From: DASVDE01 sp036381235
GTDB lineage: Bacteria > Actinomycetota > Thermoleophilia > Solirubrobacterales > 70-9
Assembly: GCA_036381235.1 (NCBI GenBank)
Contig: DASVDE010000022.1
Coordinates: forward strand, 1 to 64,000
Reading direction: 5' to 3'
Length of the DNA stretch: 64,000 bases
The notes beneath the pieces were generated by a model. The model saw only the letters and a program-made list of their open reading frames with translations. It was not told the DNA's origin and did not search any database. Shown in pieces: positions 7,647 to 16,166 of this stretch (position 1 is the first letter of the stretch; every line of letters begins with the position of its first letter). A program made the position numbers and the translations under genes.

Positions 7647-9632
7647 TCACCTACAGGCCGACGGATCCAGCGAACTCCTTAGCTTGAAGACGACCGTTGG
7701 TGGCTTGCTCAGGACCAAGGTTGCATGTGAGTCCTCAGTCCAGGCTGACGAGGGCGGAAATGCCCTCTTACCTGTCGCAGTTCGATCGAAGCTCGCCACC
7801 ACGTAGTCGTAGTCGCCTGCGTTGAGGAGGCGGCGCCAGGCTTGGCAGGTTGCGGGGGCGATGAAGCCGCCGTGGGGGCGCTCTATACCTATGTAGTCGA
7901 CGTGATTGGAGAGATCGGTGCCGTACAGGGGGTACTGGCGGGTGCTCGTCGTCGCGATGCGGGCATCGGAGATCGTGCGGGACCACCTGAAGGCTGCGTT
8001 GAGGCCCGGCGTCGTGAAGCTCGGATCGGCGTAGCGGCTCTCCAGGTAGTGCCGCTGGACGGGATAGCCGCCGGCGACAACGAGCGCCACCAGCAGGCAT
8101 CCAAGCGCCACACCAAGGCGCCCCCGAAACATGAGTTCGTGTTTTGTCCGGGATAGCGCGACAAAAGTCGAACTCAGCAGGCGTTGGCGGAGTTGAGGAG
8201 CCGCCGGGAGAAGGGCTAGCCCGAGGACAAGAGCCGGGGCGAGATAGCGCAGGCCCGACTCGAAGCCGCGGGGCATACCCTCGGGGCCGGAGGCCGACGT
8301 CGGAGCGACCAGCCATGCAACCGCCACCGCGAGGCCGGTCAGCCCGGCGACTCGCAGCAGCGGGCCGGCACCGCGACCAAGACAGAGAACCAACCCACCT
8401 ATGGCAAGTGTGGCCAAGAGCGGCCAGAGGAGGCCGAAGCCGGCGTGCAGGCCGGGCAGGAACCAGTCCGACCAGACCGAGGTGTCTGTGAAGTAGCTCA
8501 GGACGCTGTGGGCGTCTCGGCCGCCCAGCGCCTGGTCGGGGGCGTGCAGCGAGATTGGCCCGATGCTGTCGATCCAGGGCAGGGGATTGCCGGTGTGGGC
8601 GAGGTTGCGCAGGTACCAGTAGCCGCCACCGGCCAGGGCGGGGAGTCCGGCGGCAACAAGCGCGCGTCGCCGCTCCCCTGACGGTATGACGGCAACGAGG
8701 CCCGCGACGAGCACAGCAGCGGGTAGGAGGAAGTTGAGCTTCGTGCCGGCGGCAAGGCCCGCTGCCAAGCCGGTGACGATCAAGGCGCCGGTCGAAAATC
8801 GACGCCCTCCTTCGCTCCAAGCGTTCAAGGCGATCGCGACAGCAGCCAGCAGAAAGAGGGTCCCGACGATGTCGTTGCGCGCCTCACCCGCCTGATCGGC
8901 AAGGGCGGACACGTTGAGGGCGATCGCTCCCAGCGCCAGCGAAAACGGCGCGACCCCGAACGGCCGCCCCATGCACCACACCGCCACCAGACACCCGATG
9001 AACCAGCCAAGATTGAGCAGCGGTGAGACGACATCGCGATCGAACGCCAGCATCCCCATCGCGTGGAACAGCTCTGAATTCGCCGGATAGAACCAGGCCA
9101 GAAACTGGGGTGCGATGAAGTGCAGGTCCCACGTGTTTCCTGTCTGAAAGAACCCGGCCGCGAACGGCCCGTGGTACCAGGTGGAGTCGAAGCCGGTCAT
9201 GCCCGTGCCGAGGCGCAGGCGTACGCCGTCGGCGAAATGGATGACCGCCGCTGCCGCAATCAGCAAAGCGATCAGGGTGGGGGCATCAACCGCCCAACCG
9301 CGGGTCCTGGCGTGGGGGGAGGGGGGCGCTGCGGGCGAGGTCTCGTCCTCGACCCCCCTCCCCCCACGCCACCCGCGGAAGGACGCAAAAAGTCCGAAAC
9401 CCAACAGCCCCATACCGATCAGATAGGGCACGGCCTTCCAGATCCCGAGCGTGCCAAGCAGCTCCCCGACCCAGATGAGAAGAGCGGCCGCAAGGACCGT
9501 GACCGCGAGCCAAGCTGGAGCGCCCGAGAAATCCGGCAGCAGGCGCAATCGGAGAGCTGTGGCGCCGAGGCAGGCGAAGCCGATCAGCAGGGTCAGATAT
9601 GCGATCCCGAGCAGGTAGCCGCCGAGGTCCAT
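7647..9632 (-). CDS. Polytopic membrane protein, GT-C glycosyltransferase-like
   Basis: A 661-residue protein with more than ten predicted membrane helices and a soluble C-terminal stretch (about 555-661). An Asp-rich loop after the third helix (MTGFDSTWYHGPFAAGFFQ, near 143) and the large loop layout recall GT-C-fold lipid-linked sugar transferases, but no decisive signature is visible. Two segments look like repeat insertions: residues about 86-112 (RGWRGGRG...), encoded by the element at 9298-9378, and residues near 495 encoded by the inverted repeat at 8133-8175. Its ATG immediately follows the murJ stop codon, suggesting co-transcription and possibly a role in cell-envelope glycan handling (inference). 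Confidence 0.6.
   Translation of the reverse strand: MDLGGYLLGIAYLTLLIGFACLGATALRLRLLPDFSGAPAWLAVTVLAAALLIWVGELLGTLGIWKAVPYLIGMGLLGFGLFASFRGWRGGRGVEDETSPAAPPSPHARTRGWAVDAPTLIALLIAAAAVIHFADGVRLRLGTGMTGFDSTWYHGPFAAGFFQTGNTWDLHFIAPQFLAWFYPANSELFHAMGMLAFDRDVVSPLLNLGWFIGCLVAVWCMGRPFGVAPFSLALGAIALNVSALADQAGEARNDIVGTLFLLAAVAIALNAWSEGGRRFSTGALIVTGLAAGLAAGTKLNFLLPAAVLVAGLVAVIPSGERRRALVAAGLPALAGGGYWYLRNLAHTGNPLPWIDSIGPISLHAPDQALGGRDAHSVLSYFTDTSVWSDWFLPGLHAGFGLLWPLLATLAIGGLVLCLGRGAGPLLRVAGLTGLAVAVAWLVAPTSASGPEGMPRGFESGLRYLAPALVLGLALLPAAPQLRQRLLSSTFVALSRTKHELMFRGRLGVALGCLLVALVVAGGYPVQRHYLESRYADPSFTTPGLNAAFRWSRTISDARIATTSTRQYPLYGTDLSNHVDYIGIERPHGGFIAPATCQAWRRLLNAGDYDYVVASFDRTATGKRAFPPSSAWTEDSHATLVLSKPPTVVFKLRSSLDPSACR
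8133..8175. repeat. Imperfect inverted repeat inside the membrane protein gene
   Basis: Arms of 16 bases (8133-8148 and 8160-8175) pair with two mismatches around an 11-base loop. The loop contains GGATAGCGCGA, a string that also ends the 42-base repeats at 23791 and 26406. It is read in frame as part of a charged loop between membrane helices. Confidence 0.6.
9298..9378. repeat. Palindromic repeat element, in-frame copy within membrane protein gene
   Basis: Near-identical to 7546-7623, with the same inverted arms and the same centre GCGGGCGAGGTCTCGTCCTC. Here it is read in frame without a stop and supplies about 27 residues in a loop after the third membrane helix. Two close copies 1.75 kb apart, one coding and one not, suggest a mobile or duplicating element. 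Confidence 0.85.
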
Positions 9633-11225
9633 CTAACCGCGGCGCACGAGGCGCATGATCTGGGTCAGCTCGGCGATGCGGAGCAGTCTCGCCATCCCCA
9701 CATAGGTCAGGCCCCCGATTGCCAGGGCAAGGCCGAGGGAGACGATCTGAGCGCCCAGGCCGCGTCCCAGAACATGGTCGAGGGCGTCCCAGATGCCGAA
9801 GCTGACCGCAGCGAGAACCGCCGCCGCAAGAGTGATGCGGATGCCGGTCTCGAGCAAGCGTCCCAGCTCCAGACCGTCAAGCAGGCGGCGCAGAATCGCA
9901 CACTGGGCGACGACGCTGGCGCCGGTCGCGATCGCCGTCGCGGCGACGATGCCGCCCACCCCCAGGTGGTAGAGGCCAAGTGCAGCAAGAGCGGTGACAG
10001 CCAGATTGGCACCCGCGATCGCGGTCGGCAGCCAGGGGCGCTGGAGGCTGAAGAAGGTGCGGGTGAGGAGGAGGAAGAGGCCGTTTGTCGGCAGCGAGAA
10101 GGCAAACCAGAAGAGCGCCGTCGCCACCAGGGTGGTCTGCTCGGGAGTGAACTCCCCGCGCTGGTAGACGAGCCTGATCATCGGCTCGGAAAGAACGAGG
10201 ACGGCCGCCGCGGCCGGAACCAAGACGAAGAGGATCTGCCGCATCCCGTTGGCCATCGTCGCCCGCAGGTTGTCGTGCTCTCCCCGGGCGGCGTAGCGGG
10301 CCAGGGTCGGGAAGAGGACAGTGGCGATCGCCACCGAGAAGATCCCCTGCGGCAGCTGGTAGATGCGGAACGCCTTGTCGATCGCCGCCGGTGCCTGGTC
10401 GCTGACCAGTGTGCCGAAGAGGCTGTTGATGATCAGGTTGAAGTTGATCAGGCCGAGACTGATCGTCACCGGCAGCATCAGCAACAGTACGCGCCGCACG
10501 TCGCGATTGCGCCAGTCGAAGCTCCAGCCGAACTTGAACGGCGTGTTGCGCAGGTCGAAAACGGGGATCAGCAGCTGGACGAGGGTGCCGACGAGGATGC
10601 CGATCGCGTAGGCGTAGATGCGGTCCTGGCCATGGAACATCGGCGCCAGGACGACCAGCAGCAGGATGATCGTCAGGTTCCAGAACAGCGGCGCGATCGC
10701 GAAGGCGCCAAAGCGGTCATAGCTATTGAGGATGCCGACGACGACGCCGCTGATCCCGAGCAGGATCAGAATCGGGAACAGGACCTGGGAGAGCGTCACG
10801 GTGAGGTCGAGCAGCGCCCCCTCGAAGCCCGGGGCGAAGAGCGGTATGACGAGGGGCGCGACCAGGATGAACAGCGCGGTGATCGCCCCGAGGGCAAGCG
10901 TCACCAATAGCAGCAGGGTCGAGGCGAGGCGGAAGGCCTCGCGATAGTTCTTCTTCTCCAGCTGCTCGGTGAAGATGGGGACGAAGGCCGGTTGCAGCGC
11001 AGCGTCGGCGAACAGGCTGCGAACCAGGTTTGGAACCTGGAAGGCGATCGTGAAAGCCGACATCGGGCCGTTGACGCCGTAGTAGCCGGCGGCGACGATC
11101 TCGCGGACCAGCCCCGCGACGCGAGAGGCGGCGGTGGCAATCGAGAAGAACGCGGTCGAACGGGCTATGCGACCGCTGCGGGCAGGCGCCTCCGACGCTT
11201 CGGGGGTCTCCAAGCTAGGTCTCAC
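9633..11225 (-). CDS. murJ: Lipid II flippase MurJ
   Basis: Moves lipid II across the membrane for peptidoglycan synthesis. The 530-residue protein has about 14 hydrophobic helices and the family N-terminus FFSIATAASRVAGLVREIVAAGYYG followed by FTIAFQVPNLVRSLFADAAL, with conserved Arg residues in the central cavity region. The annotated start is a GTG at 11223-11225. Only 24 bases separate it from the divergent rpsT ATG, so either promoters overlap the coding starts or MurJ begins slightly further in. The GT-C-like gene is fused tail to head at 9632/9633. Confidence 0.93.
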   Translation of the reverse strand: MRPSLETPEASEAPARSGRIARSTAFFSIATAASRVAGLVREIVAAGYYGVNGPMSAFTIAFQVPNLVRSLFADAALQPAFVPIFTEQLEKKNYREAFRLASTLLLLVTLALGAITALFILVAPLVIPLFAPGFEGALLDLTVTLSQVLFPILILLGISGVVVGILNSYDRFGAFAIAPLFWNLTIILLLVVLAPMFHGQDRIYAYAIGILVGTLVQLLIPVFDLRNTPFKFGWSFDWRNRDVRRVLLLMLPVTISLGLINFNLIINSLFGTLVSDQAPAAIDKAFRIYQLPQGIFSVAIATVLFPTLARYAARGEHDNLRATMANGMRQILFVLVPAAAAVLVLSEPMIRLVYQRGEFTPEQTTLVATALFWFAFSLPTNGLFLLLTRTFFSLQRPWLPTAIAGANLAVTALAALGLYHLGVGGIVAATAIATGASVVAQCAILRRLLDGLELGRLLETGIRITLAAAVLAAVSFGIWDALDHVLGRGLGAQIVSLGLALAIGGLTYVGMARLLRIAELTQIMRLVRRG

Positions 11226-11249
11226 TCGGTATAGTCGGCCGCCCGAAAC

Positions 11250-11513
11250 ATGGCCAACATAGCCTCACAGAAGAAGCGGATACTGCGCAGCGAGCGCGAG
11301 CGAACCGAGAACCGGCTGCTTACCAGCACGGTGAAGACGTACTTCCGTCGCCTCGAAAGCGCCGTCGAGGGCGGCGACGCTGCCGCCGTGGAAACCGAGC
11401 ATCGCTCACTCGTCGCGCGCATCGACAAGGCAGTTCAGAAAGGCGCGATGCACCGCAACACGGGCGCGCGCAAGAAGTCCCGCGCCGCCCGAATCGTCGC
11501 CGGCGCCTCCTAG
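11250..11513 (+). CDS. rpsT: 30S ribosomal protein S20
   Basis: An 87-residue, strongly basic all-helical protein beginning MANIASQKKRILRSERER and ending in a KKSRAARI tail, typical of S20, which binds 16S rRNA in the small subunit. TATAGT at 11230-11235 could be its -10 box; no Shine-Dalgarno is seen before the ATG, so the leader is very short. The stop codon TAG (11511-11513) overlaps by two bases the stop codon of holA on the opposite strand. Confidence 0.96.
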   Translation: MANIASQKKRILRSERERTENRLLTSTVKTYFRRLESAVEGGDAAAVETEHRSLVARIDKAVQKGAMHRNTGARKKSRAARIVAGAS

Positions 11514-12367
11514 GCCGCAGCGCGCCTCAGAGCCAGGGTAAGAGCCAGCTCGTCGCCGTAGTCGGCCCCTCCGCGACACCAAACCTCGAGGTCCGCAAGC
11601 GCGACCGTAGCCCCCTGAAGATCGGCGCGACCCGCTCGACGCATGCGAGAGGCAAGTGCGTAGACCATCCCGGTGACGTTCTCGCCCTGTCCGATAAGCC
11701 GCTCGGCTATCGCCAGCGCGGTCGCCGCGTCGTGCCCCTGGAGCGCATCGGCAAGCGACCAGACGATCGCCTCGGATGTGTCCGCGATCATCGTGTCGAG
11801 GTCGGCGGCCGTCACCTCTCCTCCCTCCCCGGCCCAGAGGGCCAACCGATCCAGCTCCCGACCGAGTCGAACCGGCATCGCCCCCATGCGCTCGACCAGA
11901 ATCCGGGCGGCCGCGAGGTCGAGCCGAAAGCCGCGGCTCTCGGCTTCGGCGACCAGGGCTCGCGGCATGTTCCGCGCGGTCGGCGCCTCGAACTCGTAAA
12001 TCTCCCCCCCTGCTGCCTTCACCGCCTTGACCAGCATCGCCGGAGCCTTGTCGCGCGCGATCAGCACCACCGTGAGGTCCGGCGGCAGCCCGGAGATCGC
12101 CGCCGCGAGAGCGTCAAGCTGACGATCGCGCCAGCGCTCCACCCCATCGGCCAGCAGGTACCTGCGCTCTTCGGTCAGGGACATCGCCGGAATCGCGGCC
12201 AGCAGCGCCTCGTGATCCGGCGCGCCCCTTCCCTCGCTCGGCTCGAAAACCTCCAGCGCGGCGGTACCGCCCTCTCGCTCGGCGCGGGCGCGCAGGCGAG
12301 CGCGAGTGGCATCGATCTTGGCGTCGTCAGTGCCGGCGATTAAATACAGAGAGCGGATCTCGGCCAT
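11510..12367 (-). CDS. holA: DNA polymerase III subunit delta
   Basis: Clamp-loader subunit that opens the sliding clamp. The 285-residue protein begins MAEIRSLYLIAGTDDAKIDA, where relatives have the LxxGxDxxL-type first strand, and has the AAA+-like delta fold without a Walker A site, as expected for delta. The C-terminal helical region RMRRAGRADL to the end fits the collar domain. TACACT lies seven bases before the ATG and may be a leaderless -10 box, although the hypothetical gene upstream ends only 13 bases away. In many bacteria holA follows comEC, and the same order holds here with one gene between. Confidence 0.9.
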   Translation of the reverse strand: MAEIRSLYLIAGTDDAKIDATRARLRARAEREGGTAALEVFEPSEGRGAPDHEALLAAIPAMSLTEERRYLLADGVERWRDRQLDALAAAISGLPPDLTVVLIARDKAPAMLVKAVKAAGGEIYEFEAPTARNMPRALVAEAESRGFRLDLAAARILVERMGAMPVRLGRELDRLALWAGEGGEVTAADLDTMIADTSEAIVWSLADALQGHDAATALAIAERLIGQGENVTGMVYALASRMRRAGRADLQGATVALADLEVWCRGGADYGDELALTLALRRAAA

Positions 12368-12380
12368 GCAGCCGAGTGTA

Positions 12381-13136
12381 TTAGCGACCCCTGTCGGGCT
12401 TTTCGAGCCCCTTGCCAATGCCGCCCTGGTCCTTGCCGCCCTCCTCCTCTTCCTCGCCGGGCCAATCATCTGAGGAGATCGCCGGTGGGGTCGCGGGAAC
12501 GGGGGCATCGTCGTGCTTTGTGGGCTCTGCCTTTGAGCGCGACTTGCCTCTGCTCTTTCCGAAGGCTGAGTTGCCCGGGCTCGAGCTCCCGCCTTCGCCG
12601 GCCGACGAATTCTTGGAGCCCCGCGGAGAGTCACTATCGGACTTCTCCGGAGCGGACACCGGGGGAGTAGCCGCCGCCGGGCTTGGAGAGGCGGCGGGAG
12701 CCTGAGCGGTGGGCTGCGGCGCTGCCGGGGACTTCCCCCCAGGGGTGCCCCCGGAGCCGGGTGACGACGTGGGAGCGTCCGCCAGCGGCTGGGACCCGGA
12801 GACCCCGGAGCCGGTCGAGCCGCCGCGATCGGAACGCGCCGGGGGGAAGAGCGTCGTCGCCCCATGCCGCCCCCCCACTTCCACCGGGTGGCGCGCTTGC
12901 GCCGATTTCGCGCTGCCGCCCTGGGAGATCCGCAACTCGACCGGCGGGTCCGGGATCGCGCCATCGAGCACATCGGTCCACCCCTGCTGAGAGACAAAGG
13001 CTACGAGCCCGAGGCCTATCGCTGCGATCAATCCCAGGAGCGCAGTCGTGACGCTGCGCATCCTGACCAGCATCGTGTCGCCCTGCTCAGAGGCGAGGAG
13101 CAGTCGCAGCCGCTTCTGCACATTACCGGTGGCCAC
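12381..13136 (-). CDS. Membrane-anchored low-complexity hypothetical protein
   Basis: I do not recognise a family. The 251-residue product has one hydrophobic helix near residues 30-50, preceded by a basic N-terminus, which predicts a type II anchor. Residues about 60-251 are low-complexity: Pro, Ser, Gly and Ala rich, with a Lys/Arg-Ser patch near 200 and an acidic Glu run near 230. It lies between comEC and holA in one transcript. The start could be the ATG at 13134-13136 or a Met at residue 22 or 26. An extracytoplasmic, disordered role near the DNA-uptake genes is only a guess. Confidence 0.6.
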   Translation of the reverse strand: MATGNVQKRLRLLLASEQGDTMLVRMRSVTTALLGLIAAIGLGLVAFVSQQGWTDVLDGAIPDPPVELRISQGGSAKSAQARHPVEVGGRHGATTLFPPARSDRGGSTGSGVSGSQPLADAPTSSPGSGGTPGGKSPAAPQPTAQAPAASPSPAAATPPVSAPEKSDSDSPRGSKNSSAGEGGSSSPGNSAFGKSRGKSRSKAEPTKHDDAPVPATPPAISSDDWPGEEEEEGGKDQGGIGKGLEKPDRGR

Positions 13137-13223
13137 CTTTCAGCCCATCGGTAAAGGGGAACCGAGGCAATAGGGAAAAGGTGGGACATTCCCACTATCG
13201 ATTCGTCGATTCGTTGAGGCATC

Positions 13224-15068
13224 TCACCCACCGATATCGACCGCTATCCCCCTCCGGCCGATATCGAGCGCGATGGCACCGTCACGGTCGGTGCGCAGGG
13301 TCGCGACTCCGTGGTCGGCCAGGGTCGCGATAGTGCCGGGAGTCGGATGGCCGTAGGGGTTGTCCTCGCCGACCGAGACGATCGCCAGCTTCGGTGCCGC
13401 TCGCTCGAGCAAAGCGCCCAGACCGGCATCGTCGCTGCCATGGTGGGCAACCTTGAGGACGTCGACCGGGCCGGGGTCGATTGGCACCGCCTCCGCCTCG
13501 GCATCGGCGGCAAGCAGCATCGAGAACGCATGCCAGCGCGCGAGGACAACCAACGCCTGCGTGTTCGGATCCGACCCAGCGAGAGGGTGCGCCAGCAGAT
13601 CCGCAGGCGGCCAGAGCACACGCAGACGCAGCGCGCCGGAGCGCAGGGTGTCGCCCGCCGCGACCCGCAGCGGCTCCACTCCGACCGAGGCCGCCTCGGC
13701 GAGCAGGCGCCGGTGGGCCCGCGAATAGGCAAGCCTGCCGATCGGCAGGGTGCCCAGCAATTCCTCTATGCCGCCGACATGATCAGACTGATCGTGGGTA
13801 ACCACCGCGGCGCCGAGCGATTCGACCCCGGCCGCGTTCAGCTTCGAGGCGAGATCATCGCCGGGGGGCCCGCCGTCGACGAGGACGGCCGGCGCCCGAG
13901 ACGGCTGCAGCAGAATCGCGTCTCCCTGGCCAACGTCGAGAACCTCGACCCGAAGGCCAGAGACGGGCGCTGCCGCGCTCGCCCCGCCGCCCACCGTCCA
14001 CCCCGCTCCAACGGCGGCCAGCGCAACCATCACCGCGCCGGTCACCGCCCACACCCGAGCCTGCGAGGAGGAACGCCTCAGCGATGCGATGCGATGCGCG
14101 TGGGCGATGCGAAGGGCGACCACGACAGCGGCAGCGAGCGCGGCATAGGACGCGACCAGCCCGCCGAGACCCAGCCGCACGTGCACATAGGCCCAGCTCG
14201 GCCGGCCGCACCAGGCGGCGACCTGGGCGATGTAGGCGAGGAGCGGGGCGTTCAGGTGGTTCAGCGGCTCTACCGGAATGCCCGGAACCTGGCCGGCTGT
14301 CGCCGTCAACATGCCTAGCCACATCGCCGGCGCCACCGCGGGCAACACCAACAGGTTGGCGACCAAGGTCGCCGTCGAGACAGTCCCGAAGTGAAAGGCG
14401 ATCAAAGGCGCCGTCGCCACGGTCGCCGCGATCGTCACGGCAATCCCCTCGCCCAGGGCGCCACGCCAACCACCGACGGGGAGTCTCCCGGCAAGCGCCT
14501 CGCGCAACGGGGCCGCGAGCAGCAGAATTCCCAATACGGCCACGAAGCTGAGCTGCCAACCGACGTCGGCAGCGATGCGGGGGTCGATCGCCAGCGTCAC
14601 CACCGCCGCCACGCCCAACGCGTAGAGGCGGGATGAGCGGCGCCCGGAGAGCGTCGCCAACACCCCCAGCGCACCCATCACCCCCGCCCGCTGGATAGAT
14701 GGCCCCGCGCCGGCCAGTGGCACGTAGAAAACGATCAAGCCCAGGATCCAGACGAGGCGGCTGCGTAGAGGCACGCCGAAAGCGGCGAGCGCCGGCGAGG
14801 CGAGCAGGGCAAGCAATGTCACGTTCTGACCCGATACCGCAAGCAGGTGACCCAGGCCCGCCCGGCGGAAATCCTCCTTCGTCACCGCGTCGATCCGCTC
14901 GTCCTGCCCGAGCACGAAGCCTCGCGCCAGCTCACGCTCGCGGGCCGGCATCCCCCGACCGAGCGCGCCCTCAGCGCGCTCGCGAACCTGTGCCGTGTGG
15001 ATCAGGGCAATCGCGATCAGGACGACGATCCCGAGCACGACCGGGATAGAGAGTCGACGCTCGACCAC
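13224..15068 (-). CDS. comEC: ComEC/Rec2-family DNA translocation channel
   Basis: Inner-membrane channel for single-stranded DNA in natural transformation. The competence domain is recognisable from GLGHLLAVSGQNVTLL (about 72-87) and the multi-helix core that follows; the C-terminal metallo-beta-lactamase-like domain has VLDVGQGDAILL (about 388), THDQSDHVGG (about 433) and VAHHGSDD (about 547). At 614 residues it is short because the N-terminal OB-like domain (DUF4131) seen in many ComEC proteins is missing: one anchor helix leads directly into the competence domain. The GTG start at 15066-15068 lies six bases after comEA, so no longer form is possible without overlapping comEA. Confidence 0.9.
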   Translation of the reverse strand: MVERRLSIPVVLGIVVLIAIALIHTAQVRERAEGALGRGMPARERELARGFVLGQDERIDAVTKEDFRRAGLGHLLAVSGQNVTLLALLASPALAAFGVPLRSRLVWILGLIVFYVPLAGAGPSIQRAGVMGALGVLATLSGRRSSRLYALGVAAVVTLAIDPRIAADVGWQLSFVAVLGILLLAAPLREALAGRLPVGGWRGALGEGIAVTIAATVATAPLIAFHFGTVSTATLVANLLVLPAVAPAMWLGMLTATAGQVPGIPVEPLNHLNAPLLAYIAQVAAWCGRPSWAYVHVRLGLGGLVASYAALAAAVVVALRIAHAHRIASLRRSSSQARVWAVTGAVMVALAAVGAGWTVGGGASAAAPVSGLRVEVLDVGQGDAILLQPSRAPAVLVDGGPPGDDLASKLNAAGVESLGAAVVTHDQSDHVGGIEELLGTLPIGRLAYSRAHRRLLAEAASVGVEPLRVAAGDTLRSGALRLRVLWPPADLLAHPLAGSDPNTQALVVLARWHAFSMLLAADAEAEAVPIDPGPVDVLKVAHHGSDDAGLGALLERAAPKLAIVSVGEDNPYGHPTPGTIATLADHGVATLRTDRDGAIALDIGRRGIAVDIGG

Positions 15069-15074
15069 GGGTCC

Positions 15075-15662
15075 TCAGGGCTGAAGGCGGGCGCGGAGCG
15101 ACTCCATCGTCGCCGGCCCGATCCCCGAGACCTGGTCGAGCTGGTCGACTGAGGAGAGACCGCCGTGCTGGTCACGGAAGTCGATGATGCTCTGCGCCGT
15201 GACCGGCCCGATCCCGTCGATCGTGTCGAGCTGCTCGACGGTGGCGCTGCCGAGGCTGATCGGGCCCTCATCCGCGACGGCGCCGGTGGCGGCGATCGGA
15301 GTCCCTCCCGGTCCCCGCTCGGGAACGACCACCTGCTGTCCGTCGGCAACCCGTGCGGCGCGGTTTATCGCCTCCAGCAAAGCGCCGGCGCTGGGCCCGC
15401 CGGCGCGTTCGATCGCGTCCCTCACCCGCGCGCCCGCGGGCAGGCTGTAGACACCGGGGCTGCGCACCGCTCCGGCGACATCGACGACCAGGGACCCTCC
15501 ACCGCTGCTGACGCGGAAGTCGCCACCCTGCAGAGCGCTCGATGCCGCAGCGGCGGCGGGCGCGCCGCTGCCCTCCGCTCGTATCGCCCGCGCGCCGACG
15601 AAAAGGAGCGCAACGGCAATCGCGCCGTAAACGATGACCTGCGACCTGCTCAGTTCCGACAT
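15075..15662 (-). CDS. comEA: ComEA-like DNA-binding protein with SLBB and helix-hairpin-helix domains
   Basis: DNA receptor of the competence system. The 195-residue protein has an N-terminal membrane anchor (about 8-27), a Ser/Gly linker, an SLBB domain (VVDVAGAVRSPGVYSLPAGAR, about 58-78) and a C-terminal tandem helix-hairpin-helix (LDTIDGIGPVTAQSI and LDQVSGIGPATMESL). This is the standard ComEA order. It heads a comEA-comEC run, so the cell may be naturally transformable, but no pilus genes are in the window to support this. Confidence 0.92.
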   Translation of the reverse strand: MSELSRSQVIVYGAIAVALLFVGARAIRAEGSGAPAAAAASSALQGGDFRVSSGGGSLVVDVAGAVRSPGVYSLPAGARVRDAIERAGGPSAGALLEAINRAARVADGQQVVVPERGPGGTPIAATGAVADEGPISLGSATVEQLDTIDGIGPVTAQSIIDFRDQHGGLSSVDQLDQVSGIGPATMESLRARLQP

Positions 15663-15729
15663 GCCCCGAGACTGCCGGGGCAGATCGCACGTGTGGCGCG
15701 CAGAAAGTGAAAAAACAGAGTCGACTCAG

Positions 15730-16122
15730 TCAGTCTTCGTCGTCGTAGCCGGCGACCTCGGCGAGCTGATCGCTGTACAGCTCCGCGGCGGCAACCGGGG
15801 GCGACTGCACCGAAACGAGAGTCAGCTCACTCTCGTCATCGGTGGCGATTGCGTGATCGGTAGCGGGAGGGACCAGGATCAGGTCCCCTTCCCCCACCCG
15901 CTGGGTGTCCCCGGCGACCGACATCGACCCGGCGCCGCGCACGACGACGTAGGCCTGCTCCGCCTCCTCGTGGGAGCGAAGCGTCTGCTCCGTGCCGGCG
16001 GGAACCTCCAGCCAAGTGACCGAGAGATTGCGCGAGCCAAGCTCCCCCGCGTCCATCAGGACATGGGAGCGAAGGCGGTGCCACTCCTCGATGGGAGCTT
16101 GCTCGAGGCGCCTGACGAGCAC
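15730..16122 (-). CDS. Cupin-domain protein
   Basis: A 130-residue single-cupin protein. Motif 1 is seen as GTEQTLRSHEEAEQAYVVVRG (from about residue 42), though the first His of the usual HxH pair is replaced, and motif 2 as GEGDLILVPPATDHAI (about 76-91). Small cupins of this type bind a metal and have varied roles, so no substrate can be assigned. It starts with GTG at 16120-16122 and sits between leuS and comEA with gaps of 44 and 67 bases. A few residues of poor fit at the metal site mean it may be a non-enzymatic sensor. Confidence 0.75.
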   Translation of the reverse strand: MLVRRLEQAPIEEWHRLRSHVLMDAGELGSRNLSVTWLEVPAGTEQTLRSHEEAEQAYVVVRGAGSMSVAGDTQRVGEGDLILVPPATDHAIATDDESELTLVSVQSPPVAAAELYSDQLAEVAGYDDED

Positions 16123-16166
16123 GCCGCCTTTCTACCAAAACCAGGCGGCACCGGGAAGGGCGACCG

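Noticed and set aside
9120..10910. A 596-codon plus-strand frame rich in Glu, Arg, Gln and Asp
   Set aside because: It is antisense to murJ, which is complete and recognised; the low-complexity composition is what a membrane protein gene gives when read backwards.
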